Shown in pieces: positions 33,409 through 40,366 of a DNA stretch of 40,366 nt. The translations under genes were made by a program, and so were the position numbers. This DNA is from Flavobacteriales bacterium (lineage in GTDB: Bacteria; Bacteroidota; Bacteroidia; Flavobacteriales_D; Crocinitomicaceae), in assembly GCA_947497485.1 (NCBI GenBank), contig CANMHB010000021.1:1-40366 (forward strand). Direction: 5' to 3'. The number at the start of each line of letters is the position of its first letter. Position 1 is the first letter of the stretch. The notes below the pieces were generated by a model. It was not told where the DNA came from and searched no databases. It was given only the letters and a program-made list of their open reading frames with translations.

Positions 33409-35430
33409 ATGGAATTTCAGCTCATTTCTGATTTCAAACCTACAGGGGACCAACCGGAAGCAATTAAGCAGTTGACAGCTGGTGTTTTAGCGGGAATTTC
33501 GGGACAGACACTTCTCGGTGTTACTGGAAGTGGTAAGACTTTTACAGTTGCCAATGTGATTGCAAATATCAACCGTCCTGCACTAATTCTTTCTCACAAT
33601 AAAACGCTTGCCGCTCAGCTTTATGGTGAGTTCAAACAATTTTTCCCAAATAATTCCGTCGAATATTTTGTCTCTTACTACGATTATTACCAACCCGAAG
33701 CCTACTTGCCTGTTACCGGAACGTACATAGAAAAAGATCTTCAAATAAACGATGAAATCGAGAAATTGCGTTTGGCAGCGACCTCCGCTTTGTTATCCGG
33801 AAGAAAAGATGTAATTGTTGTTGCATCTGTTTCATGCATCTACGGAATTGGAAATCCAAATGAGTTTAAAAACAGCATCATTTCTCTGAAAGTTGGTCAA
33901 ACAATCGCTCGAAATAAATTTCTTTTTCGACTCGTTGAAAACCTTTACTCTAGGGCAGGAGATAATTTCGAACGTGGAATGTTTCGAGTTTTTGGTGAAA
34001 CAGTAGATATTTATTTGGCTTATGCAGATTATGCGTTAAGAATTAGTTTTTGGGGTGATGAAATTGAATCCATTCATTCCATTGATCCTGAAACAAATAA
34101 AAAGATTGAGTCATACTCTGAAATTGATATTTTTCCGGCGAATTTATTTGTTTCAAGCCCTGAAAATACGCGTCAAGCCATTGAAGAAATTCAAGATGAT
34201 TTGGTCATTCAAGTGGAGAACTTTAAAAAAGAAGGGAAACTAGAGGAATCAAAGCGCTTGGACGAACGCGTTAACTATGACCTAGAAATGATAAGGGAGT
34301 TAGGTTATTGCTCAGGAATAGAAAATTATTCTCGCTACTTCGATCGTCGAAAACCCGGCGAAAGACCTTTCTGTTTACTTGACTATTTTCCTGAAGACTT
34401 CATAATGATAGTTGACGAGAGTCATGTAACTCTTCCTCAGGTTCGCGGAATGTACGGAGGTGATCGAGCGCGTAAAATCAACCTAATTGATTATGGATTC
34501 AGACTTCAAGCAGCAATTGATAACCGACCTTTAAAATTTGAAGAATTCGAAGGTTTTTTGAATAATACCATTTACGTTTCTGCTACACCTGCAGATTATG
34601 AAATAGAAAAATCCGAAGGAATATTGGTTGAGCAATTGATTCGTCCAACTGGTCTACTTGATCCAATTATTGAAGTTCGACCTACCAAAAATCAAATTGA
34701 CGATTTGATGGAAGAAATCAATCTCTGTGTTGAAAAGCGAGAACGCGTATTGATAACAACGCTTACCAAGAGAATGGCGGAGGAACTTCAGAAATACCTA
34801 GACCGAGCAGGTGTTTTATGTCGCTACATCCACAGTGAAATTGACACAATAGAACGTGTTGAAATATTGCGACAATTGCGCTTAGGCGATTTTGATGTTT
34901 TAATTGGTGTTAATTTACTTCGAGAAGGATTAGACTTACCCGAGGTTTCACTTGTAGCGATTTTAGATGCGGATAAAGAAGGGTTTCTTCGAAATGAACG
35001 TTCCTTGGTTCAAACAGTTGGTCGTGCGGCACGAAATGTCAATGGGAAGGTCATTATGTATGCCGATAAAATCACTGATTCAATGCGAAAAACAATTGAA
35101 GAAACAGAGCGTCGTAGGGCCATGCAAAATGAATACAATGAAAAACACGGCATCACTCCTACTCCGTTGAATAAATCAAAAGAAAAGATTTTAGAATCAA
35201 CCAAAGTTGCTGATGGCGATCAAGCGATGCGTAGTTATGTAATTCCGGAAACAACTGCCATTGCAGCTGAGTCAGTAATCGCATATGGAAATCCAAAAGA
35301 TTTAGAAAATAGTGTTAAAAACACACGGAAGGCAATGCAAAAAGCAGCGAAAGAACTAGATTTCATTGAAGCCGCTAGATTGAGGGATATTTTATTTGAA
35401 TTAGAAAAACAATTAAAAAATGGAAAATAG
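33409..35430 (+). CDS. uvrB: Excinuclease ABC subunit B
   Basis: A 673-residue UvrB of normal length, the helicase-like subunit of nucleotide excision repair that receives the lesion from UvrA and recruits UvrC. It has Walker A GVTGSGKT (37-44), the DNA-clamping beta-hairpin YYDYYQPEAYLP, Walker B MIVDESHVTLPQ, FLNNTIYVSATPADYE, VLIGVNLLREGLDLPEVSLV and QTVGRAARN. The C-terminal UVR motif (about 638-670; ELDFIEAARLRDILFELEKQL) is the UvrC-binding hairpin. It overlaps the DUF3817 gene by 11 nt. Confidence 0.97.
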   Translation: MEFQLISDFKPTGDQPEAIKQLTAGVLAGISGQTLLGVTGSGKTFTVANVIANINRPALILSHNKTLAAQLYGEFKQFFPNNSVEYFVSYYDYYQPEAYLPVTGTYIEKDLQINDEIEKLRLAATSALLSGRKDVIVVASVSCIYGIGNPNEFKNSIISLKVGQTIARNKFLFRLVENLYSRAGDNFERGMFRVFGETVDIYLAYADYALRISFWGDEIESIHSIDPETNKKIESYSEIDIFPANLFVSSPENTRQAIEEIQDDLVIQVENFKKEGKLEESKRLDERVNYDLEMIRELGYCSGIENYSRYFDRRKPGERPFCLLDYFPEDFIMIVDESHVTLPQVRGMYGGDRARKINLIDYGFRLQAAIDNRPLKFEEFEGFLNNTIYVSATPADYEIEKSEGILVEQLIRPTGLLDPIIEVRPTKNQIDDLMEEINLCVEKRERVLITTLTKRMAEELQKYLDRAGVLCRYIHSEIDTIERVEILRQLRLGDFDVLIGVNLLREGLDLPEVSLVAILDADKEGFLRNERSLVQTVGRAARNVNGKVIMYADKITDSMRKTIEETERRRAMQNEYNEKHGITPTPLNKSKEKILESTKVADGDQAMRSYVIPETTAIAAESVIAYGNPKDLENSVKNTRKAMQKAAKELDFIEAARLRDILFELEKQLKNGK

Positions 35431-35710
35431 TAAATTATTAAATTGGTTTCGATGGCTAGCTGTCGCTGAAGGTATTTCATATATTTCATTTGGAATTACG
35501 ATGCCTTTGAAACGAATATATAACATTCCAGAACCAAATTTCATAGTTGGGTCAATACATGGCGCGCTCTTTATTGCCTATTGTGTAATTCTTCTTGTGT
35601 TAATGATCAATCTAAAATGTTCGTTCAAAAAAGGAATTATTTTATTTATCGCATCTTTGATTCCATTCGGAACTTTTTGGGCAGAACGAAAATATCTTCG
35701 AGAAAATTAA
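35420..35710 (+). CDS. DUF3817 domain-containing small membrane protein
   Basis: A 96-residue protein with three hydrophobic segments. The pattern FRWLAVAEGISYISFG, then PLKRIYNIPEP and VGSIHGALFIAYCV, then ASLIPFGTFWAERK matches the DUF3817 family, whose function is unknown. It begins 11 nt inside the end of uvrB, indicating coupled translation, and its stop overlaps the stop of the convergent acyltransferase gene by 4 nt. Confidence 0.85.
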   Translation: MENSKLLNWFRWLAVAEGISYISFGITMPLKRIYNIPEPNFIVGSIHGALFIAYCVILLVLMINLKCSFKKGIILFIASLIPFGTFWAERKYLREN

Positions 35711-36366
35711 TTTGGATTCGATTGATCTTTGAATGAATGAATAAATTGTTCTTTCAAGACCAAAATATCGTTCTCAACTTGTTTAACTATTTCACTTACC
35801 TCATTGCTTTCGCAAAGCGTTGGACTTCCAAATAAAACATAGGAATCAAAAGGAACCAATAACTTTTCACCCTTCGGTAAAACCCTACCCATTCCACTCA
35901 TAAAAACAGGCAAATAGTGAATATCAGGATGTTTTTGCAACAAAATACCGATACCTTTTTTAAACTCTTGCATTTTTTCCGCTTCACCGCGAGAACCTTC
36001 TGGAAAAAGAATCAATGAACGACCTTTTTGAAGTGCCTGACTCATTTGATCTATTGGATTCTCACTTCCGCCATCCTTGGATCTGCGAATCAAAATCGCA
36101 TTCGTGAATAATCTTGTGAAAAAAGCCTTAGTTGGAGATCCGCCAAAATAATCTCCAGCAGCAACGGGATGAACATTTGGAAGCTGTTTCCAGGACATTG
36201 ATGACATTAAAGCCATTGTATCCAAATGACTATTGTGATTGGAAACGATGATGAATTGTTTTTTCTTCTTAAGGTTTTCTTTATTAATTAATTTGACACC
36301 TACGATTATTTTCAAGAATAAACGCATTACCACCAAATAGGTAAAACCTAGAATCAATTTACTCAT
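35707..36366 (-). CDS. PlsC-like lysophospholipid acyltransferase
   Basis: A 219-residue membrane-associated acyltransferase. It has the family motifs SNHNSHLDTMAL (H-x4-D catalytic block) and LFPEGSRGE (substrate phosphate-binding block), and hydrophobic N-terminal residues for membrane association. Enzymes of this family move an acyl chain to the free hydroxyl of a lysophospholipid such as lysophosphatidate. It is the last gene of a four-gene lipid operon, and its start overlaps the stop of the CdsA-like gene by 1 nt. The true acceptor could be the product of the unusual phosphatidyltransferase encoded upstream; this is inference. Confidence 0.88.
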   Translation of the reverse strand: MSKLILGFTYLVVMRLFLKIIVGVKLINKENLKKKKQFIIVSNHNSHLDTMALMSSMSWKQLPNVHPVAAGDYFGGSPTKAFFTRLFTNAILIRRSKDGGSENPIDQMSQALQKGRSLILFPEGSRGEAEKMQEFKKGIGILLQKHPDIHYLPVFMSGMGRVLPKGEKLLVPFDSYVLFGSPTLCESNEVSEIVKQVENDILVLKEQFIHSFKDQSNPN

Positions 36367-37325
36367 TAAACGTAATGTAAATTATAAACCAAATAGAAAA
36401 AAGTTGGGGCCGTTATCGCGAGAGAATCAATCCGATCGAGAATTCCGCCATGTCCAGGAATCAAAGTTCCTGTATCCTTCAAACCAATATCACGCTTAAT
36501 AGCAGAAACAATAATATCTCCAACAAATCCAGAACAAGCTACTAAAAACCCTACGATAAAGGATTCTATTTCCGTAAACGGAGTTAGAAATCGTAAAAAA
36601 TATGCTAGTATGGTTGTTGTTATTAGTCCACCAACAAATCCTTCCCACGTTTTATTCGGGCTAATTTTCTCAATAATTTTGTTTCTACCTAGGAGTTTAC
36701 CCCACGTAAATTGAAACACATCATTGATTTCAGTTAAAAAAACTACATATAAAAGTAAGCCTCTACCACCCGCATTAAAACCAGGAATTTCGGGTAGAGA
36801 AAGCAAATAAGCTAAGTGACTTATGGAAAAAACAGTGAACATAAGTTGGGTTGGTAAAACACTCATTGCACGACCAATTTCTGTCGTTATTCCACGAATC
36901 ACTAAAACGAATGGAATCCAAACGAACATCATAACAGGAATGAAAATGATAAAAATATTAAACCATCCATTGTATGCCAAATAATATTGAATTGGAATAG
37001 CTAAATAGCACCAAATCAAAACACGCCGATCCTCGTCTCGTACATTTTTACTAATACTACTCAACTCTCGGAGTGCCGCAAAAGAAAGCAACCCAAAAGC
37101 AATGAAAGAAACGATCGGATGAAGAATAGTAGCAAGAACAAAAATAGTTGCCATTACCCACCAAGATTTAGTTCTCATTTTCAATTCATTAAGTTTCTCT
37201 CCAGGTTTGATTTTCCCGAGAATAAAAAATAACAAGGTCGCAAAAACCAATATTCCAAGAATAATTCCAATGATTATTAAAACTTCCTTATTTTGAACAT
37301 ATCGATCAAGTTGTAAAAATTTCAT
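36366..37325 (-). CDS. CdsA-like phosphatidate cytidylyltransferase
   Basis: A 319-residue polytopic membrane protein with about eight hydrophobic segments. The C-terminal region carries ISPNKTWEGFVGG and the complete signature SAIKRDIGLKDTGTLIPGHGGILDRIDS. Such enzymes activate phosphatidate with CTP to CDP-diacylglycerol, the substrate of CDP-alcohol phosphatidyltransferases. One is encoded only 2 nt upstream, so the two enzymes likely act in sequence at the inner membrane. Whether this is the cell's housekeeping CdsA or a dedicated paralogue cannot be decided from the window. Confidence 0.9.
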   Translation of the reverse strand: MKFLQLDRYVQNKEVLIIIGIILGILVFATLLFFILGKIKPGEKLNELKMRTKSWWVMATIFVLATILHPIVSFIAFGLLSFAALRELSSISKNVRDEDRRVLIWCYLAIPIQYYLAYNGWFNIFIIFIPVMMFVWIPFVLVIRGITTEIGRAMSVLPTQLMFTVFSISHLAYLLSLPEIPGFNAGGRGLLLYVVFLTEINDVFQFTWGKLLGRNKIIEKISPNKTWEGFVGGLITTTILAYFLRFLTPFTEIESFIVGFLVACSGFVGDIIVSAIKRDIGLKDTGTLIPGHGGILDRIDSLAITAPTFFYLVYNLHYV

Positions 37326-37327
37326 AA

Positions 37328-37924
37328 CTAAATTTTTAAAGTTTTATTTATTCGAACAAAAGTACTAACAAGCAACAAAGCACATACAACTAGAAATAAA
37401 TAATTTGAATAAGAAATTAACGATTGTGAAACCAACAAAAGTAAAGAAACTAATCCCACAACCAAAGCACGATCGCTCTTTCCCATCGGACCATCATAAC
37501 GTCTTTCTCCGCTTACAGCTTTACCTAAAATTCCAGCGTATTCATTTAATAAAGAAAAAAATAAAAAAGAAAGTAAGAGCCAATTATTCAATTGAAACAA
37601 GACTCCAATTGGAAAGAACATAATAAAATCCGAAATCACATCTCCAAGTTCATTCAAAACTTCACCTTTTTTACTCTGCATATTGTAAATGCGCGCCATC
37701 ATTCCATCTAATGCATTTAATGCCATTCGAAATAACAAACTTATCGGCAAAAGAACGAGAGCGAATTTCCCAGGATAAAAATAGATTGTAACACCTGTTC
37801 CTATTGATAAGAGAATCGCAAACCACGTTATCATATTAGCAGTCACTCCAATTTTATGCAACATTTTTAAAACTGGCATGAGTAGTTGCTGAAACTTAGG
37901 CTTGATTTTATAGATCGAAATCAT
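37328..37924 (-). CDS. CDP-alcohol phosphatidyltransferase with altered metal-binding signature
   Basis: A 198-residue polytopic membrane protein. The family signature is D-x2-D-G-x2-A-R-x8/9-G-x3-D-x3-D. Here it reads Asn70-x2-Asp73-Gly74-x2-Ala77-Arg78-x8-Gly87-x3-Asn91-x3-Asp95, so the first and third Asp are both Asn while spacing is intact. A second conserved-looking stretch, SGERRYDGPMGKSDRA, follows. Normal members exchange CMP of a CDP-lipid for an alcohol, using two metal ions bound by these Asp residues. The changes suggest a different substrate, metal use or a distinct subfamily. It lies between a secreted hydrolase-like gene (4-nt overlap) and the CdsA-like gene (2-nt gap). Confidence 0.85.
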   Translation of the reverse strand: MISIYKIKPKFQQLLMPVLKMLHKIGVTANMITWFAILLSIGTGVTIYFYPGKFALVLLPISLLFRMALNALDGMMARIYNMQSKKGEVLNELGDVISDFIMFFPIGVLFQLNNWLLLSFLFFSLLNEYAGILGKAVSGERRYDGPMGKSDRALVVGLVSLLLLVSQSLISYSNYLFLVVCALLLVSTFVRINKTLKI

Positions 37925-38727
37925 TGTTTTTTAAATTTTGAAAATGGGTCTTTAGGCACACGATTCGATTTAATTGTATTTGTAAACACGCTGTTTTTGA
38001 TGAAATGAATTACATCTGGACCAAAAACCTCCAAATCTTTATACATTTCATCATGATTTAAAGGAACAAAACAAAAATCCACATAGTTCTGATTGAAATT
38101 TTCTGGCGAAAAATTGAATTCACCGAATTGCTTAGCCGTTTCTCGATGTTTGTAAATAAGCTTCGTTGAAAATGTTTCTATCAATATTCCTACTGAAATA
38201 GAGGTATCACTCACGGGTAAGTATTTGGAATCACAAAAATCTTTCATAACCTTGCCGAATAAAATCCTTGCGAGTAAAGGAGAATCTTTTAGCAAAACGG
38301 CAGGAGCCCTTTCTTGAAGTGGACTTCGATCATAAACAATCGTTTTAATATTATTCTTACCGTTTTTTGAAATCCAATTATTAATTGTCCAAGAACCAAA
38401 AATATATGAAAAAACATGAAGCTTTTTGTATTTTTTCAATTCATGCTTCAACATAAAAGATTCCAAATTCCGAACTGAACATTCAATTGATTTTCGACTT
38501 ATATATTTGGGTATAAATATGTCATAACCCGAATCTTTGAATTCTCTGAAAATAGATTTAGTTCCAAAAATTTTAGAACCAAAACCTGGCAAAACTAAAA
38601 TTGCTTCTTTTTCGGATTTTGCAATATTTTCATTCTTAATTATTATTCGACCCTGGGCCATTAATAAATTATGAACAAAACAAAAGCCAACTAAAACAAC
38701 GAAATTATATAATATAATTTTTAGCAT
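37921..38727 (-). CDS. Exported alpha/beta-hydrolase-like protein
   Basis: A 268-residue protein with a hydrophobic N-terminal signal or anchor (MLKIILYNFVVLVGFCFVHN). It shows an alpha/beta-hydrolase layout: AILVLPGFGSKIFGTKSIFREF (oxyanion region), YDIFIPKYISR, then a nucleophile-elbow candidate LHVFSYIFGSW with Ser107, which lacks the usual G-x-S-x-G glycines. A late VPLNHDEMYK contains the candidate His225. The elbow is degenerate, so activity as an esterase is uncertain. It is the first gene of the lipid operon and overlaps the phosphatidyltransferase gene by 4 nt (ATGA), so a role in lipid headgroup or acyl processing is inferred from context. It faces fabI across 141 bp. Confidence 0.65.
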   Translation of the reverse strand: MLKIILYNFVVLVGFCFVHNLLMAQGRIIIKNENIAKSEKEAILVLPGFGSKIFGTKSIFREFKDSGYDIFIPKYISRKSIECSVRNLESFMLKHELKKYKKLHVFSYIFGSWTINNWISKNGKNNIKTIVYDRSPLQERAPAVLLKDSPLLARILFGKVMKDFCDSKYLPVSDTSISVGILIETFSTKLIYKHRETAKQFGEFNFSPENFNQNYVDFCFVPLNHDEMYKDLEVFGPDVIHFIKNSVFTNTIKSNRVPKDPFSKFKKQ

Positions 38728-38845
38728 AAACTTACATCAATATTAATCATATTTTAGAACAACGATCAAAGTAAGGGTTTCAAATTCTCACAATGGATTG
38801 TTAATCATTCAATATAGTTTAAAATATGACATTAAAACATTTTAC

Positions 38846-38853
38846 TAATTTTG
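38846..38853 (+). promoter_or_regulatory. Putative -7 promoter element of fabI
   Basis: TAATTTTG matches TAnnTTTG, 15 nt before the ATG at 38869. It lies in the 141-bp divergent region shared with the lipid operon. No clear -33 TTG was found. Confidence 0.5.
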
Positions 38854-38868
38854 AATAAAAAATAGATC

Positions 38869-39681
38869 ATGGCAAACAACTTACTAAAAGGAAAAAGAGG
38901 TATCATATTTGGCGCTTTGAATGACCAATCAATTGCATGGAAGGTAGCTGAAAGAGCACACGAAGAAGGAGCACTATTTGTATTGACCAATGCTCCAATC
39001 GCAATGCGTATGGGAGAAATCAATGGTCTTGCTGAAAAAACTGGAAGTCAGATTATTCCAGCAGATGCTACAAGTATTGAAGATCTTGAAAATTTAGTGA
39101 CGAAATCCATGGAAATACTCGGTGGAAAAATTGATTTTGTTTTACATTCTATCGGTATGTCTCCAAATGTTCGAAAAGGAAAACACTATACGGAAAGCAA
39201 TTATCAGTTTTATAATCAAACGATGGATGTTTCCGCAATTTCTTTGCACAAAACGTTAGCGACATTATACAAACACGATGCAATTAGCGAATGGGGTTCA
39301 GTTGTGGCATTAACCTACATTGCTGCTCAACGTATTTTTCCTGATTACAATGACATGGCCGATGCTAAATCACTTTTAGAATCTATCACAAGATCTTTTG
39401 GATACCACTACGGAATTAAAAACAAAGTTCGTGTTAATACCATTTCACAATCGCCAACGGTTACTACTGCAGGTCAAGGAATTAAAGGATTTACCGAGTT
39501 TATTAATTTCTCAGAACAAATGTCTCCGCTTGGTAACGCTCCTGCTGTTGCTTGCGCTGATTATTGCATCTCAATGTTTTCAGATCTTACACGATACGTT
39601 ACGATGCAAAACCTTTTCCATGATGGAGGTTTTTCGAATACGGGTGTAACTCAGCAAGTAATTGAAAGATTTGGTGATTAA
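38869..39681 (+). CDS. fabI: Enoyl-[acyl-carrier-protein] reductase (NADH) FabI
   Basis: A 270-residue short-chain dehydrogenase-like enzyme. It begins LLKGKRGIIFGALNDQSIAWKVA, the FabI-type nucleotide-binding start. The active site shows ALTYIAAQRIFPDYNDMADAKSLLES, with the Tyr-x6-Lys pair (YNDMADAK), followed by RVNTISQSPTVTTAG. It reduces enoyl-ACP in the last step of each fatty-acid elongation cycle. The C-terminus, LFHDGGFSNTGV, is the expected final Rossmann strand. It is divergent from the lipid operon, and accD, another fatty-acid gene, lies 8 kb away. Confidence 0.95.
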   Translation: MANNLLKGKRGIIFGALNDQSIAWKVAERAHEEGALFVLTNAPIAMRMGEINGLAEKTGSQIIPADATSIEDLENLVTKSMEILGGKIDFVLHSIGMSPNVRKGKHYTESNYQFYNQTMDVSAISLHKTLATLYKHDAISEWGSVVALTYIAAQRIFPDYNDMADAKSLLESITRSFGYHYGIKNKVRVNTISQSPTVTTAGQGIKGFTEFINFSEQMSPLGNAPAVACADYCISMFSDLTRYVTMQNLFHDGGFSNTGVTQQVIERFGD

Positions 39682-39765
39682 CTAAAATCTTTTTTAGCTT
39701 CATTTTTCTATCTTATCGTTATAACTATTTAGCTTTTGGGTTCATTAAGGGAAATAAAAAGCCCT

Positions 39766-40122
39766 ATGTCGAAAACGAAGAAGAATTATCATCAAATAAA
39801 GGAAGAAGAACGGAAGTATACCGAAAAATTTTCGGAAAGAAAGTTAAAACTTTATCTGAAGGCTCATAAGTTTTTAATCAGTCTTTATTCTGATTATTTT
39901 ATGTGGACAGTTTCATTTATCTCGTTTTTTGCTTTTCCTATTAAAACAGGTCAACTTAACTTACTACTCCTACTCTTTATTCATTTTTTAATGTGGGAAT
40001 TCATTCTGAAAAAACTTTGTCGTAAATGGCAAAATGAAGATACAGAGGAAATTCTTATCGCCATTGAAGTTATAGAGGAAATTATTTCTGAAAGAGCTAA
40101 ATCAAGAAGAGAATTAATTTAA
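39766..40122 (+). CDS. Small two-helix membrane protein of unknown function
   Basis: A 118-residue protein started at ATG 39766 (MSKTKKNYHQIKEEERKY); a TTG at 39736 could extend it by ten residues but is less likely. A charged N-terminal helix precedes two hydrophobic segments (YFMWTVSFISFFAFPI and NLLLLLFIHFLMWEFIL) and a charged, acidic and helical C-terminus. I recognise no family. It follows fabI by 84 nt and is followed by a terminator. Confidence 0.6.
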   Translation: MSKTKKNYHQIKEEERKYTEKFSERKLKLYLKAHKFLISLYSDYFMWTVSFISFFAFPIKTGQLNLLLLLFIHFLMWEFILKKLCRKWQNEDTEEILIAIEVIEEIISERAKSRRELI

Positions 40123-40173
40123 TTCTAGAATAAATTTTCGAGACAATTTTATGCCTTTGATGTGAAACAAAAA

Positions 40174-40237
40174 CGAGAATGACGCTATCGCAATCATTCT
40201 CGCTTTGTTTTGTGACCTCGGATCATAACCAAAAGTT
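40174..40237 (+). repeat. Copy B of a terminator-linked repeat (hairpin plus GTTTTGTGACCTC)
   Basis: CGAGAATGA (40174-40182) pairs perfectly with TCATTCTCG (40194-40202), and flanking AAACAAA and TTTGTTT can extend the stem after a small internal loop. This can serve as a terminator for the gene ending at 40122. It continues as GTTTTGTGACCTC (40207-40219) and, after 11 nt, AAAAGTT (40231-40237). The same order of parts occurs downstream of the minus-strand gene ending at 5157. Confidence 0.6.
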
Positions 40238-40366
40238 GGGGAGGAATTGATTTGAAATTCCGATTTTTGTCAAAAAAATGAATTGGAAACTCAACTGGAA
40301 TTATTGAAACTATTTCTACCCGAGATTTTGGTAGAACACTTTGACTTAATAAATTCAAAAACGGAT
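40238..40366. other. Non-coding stretch at window end
   Basis: I see no reading frame with coding character, no RNA gene and no repeat in this AT-rich end piece. A promoter or the start of a gene beyond the window cannot be excluded. Confidence 0.4.

Noticed and set aside
39736..39765. TTG start for the small membrane protein
   Set aside because: An ATG ten codons later gives a sensible charged N-terminus, and the extension lies in an AT-rich leader.
40207..40290. Possible tRNA remnant after the final terminator (GTGACCTCGG resembles a reversed tRNA 3' end)
   Set aside because: No cloverleaf can be drawn: the T loop lacks TTCGA, no anticodon arm is found and no matching acceptor strand lies at the right distance. 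The repeat interpretation with copy A explains it better.

Overview
The window looks like a chromosomal segment of a Bacteroidota member, most likely order Flavobacteriales and perhaps a Crocinitomicaceae or Fluviicola-like lineage. The evidence is low G+C, two very large surface proteins ending in the gliding-motility-associated (type B) C-terminal domain of the type IX secretion system (T9SS), an adjacent PorP/SprF-OmpA pair, absence of obvious Shine-Dalgarno sequences, and repeated matches to the Bacteroidota -7 promoter element TAnnTTTG. The family-level placement is inference. I see no insertion sequence, prophage, rRNA or CRISPR array. No gene-free gap exceeds 300 bases.

Region 1 (1-4962, + strand) is a T9SS surface module: the 3' end of a repetitive calcium-binding-type adhesin, then a PorP/SprF protein and an OmpA-family protein. 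Region 2 (5157-7559, -) holds an SGNH-type esterase-like protein and an amino-acid permease. Region 3 (7657-13745, +) holds uvrA, a secreted MORN/YwqK-repeat protein and an overlapping secreted protein of unknown function. Region 4 (13770-17526, -) holds a tightly overlapping ABC ATPase-permease-LolA-like operon, an alkaline-phosphatase-superfamily phosphodiesterase and tRNA-Ser(TGA).

Region 5 (17654-22047, +) is a menaquinone-biosynthesis operon: a hotdog thioesterase, isochorismate synthase and MenD, followed by a TerC membrane protein and an unknown protein, with overlaps at most junctions. Region 6 (22054-30005) holds a small lipoprotein, a DEAD-box RNA helicase, a MuiA-like DUF4139 protein and a 1516-residue beta-helix/Ig-repeat surface protein with ten near-identical 72-residue repeats. 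Region 7 (30129-35710) holds an fba-accD operon, a probable 60-residue small protein with its own terminator, a tandem universal stress protein, uvrB and a DUF3817 membrane protein.

Region 8 (35707-38727, -) is a compact four-gene lipid operon: a secreted alpha/beta-hydrolase-like protein, a CDP-alcohol phosphatidyltransferase, a CdsA-like cytidylyltransferase and a PlsC-like acyltransferase. The phosphatidyltransferase carries Asn in place of two of the four signature Asp residues, which makes this operon the best candidate for an unusual system in the window. It is divergent from fabI (38869-39681). A small two-helix membrane protein and a terminator-linked repeat end the window.

Two patterns cut across genes. 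First, a -7 promoter element lies only 4-5 nt before the start codon of at least five genes, suggesting leaderless transcripts. Second, a hairpin-plus-GTTTTGTGACCTC element occurs downstream of genes near both ends of the window.
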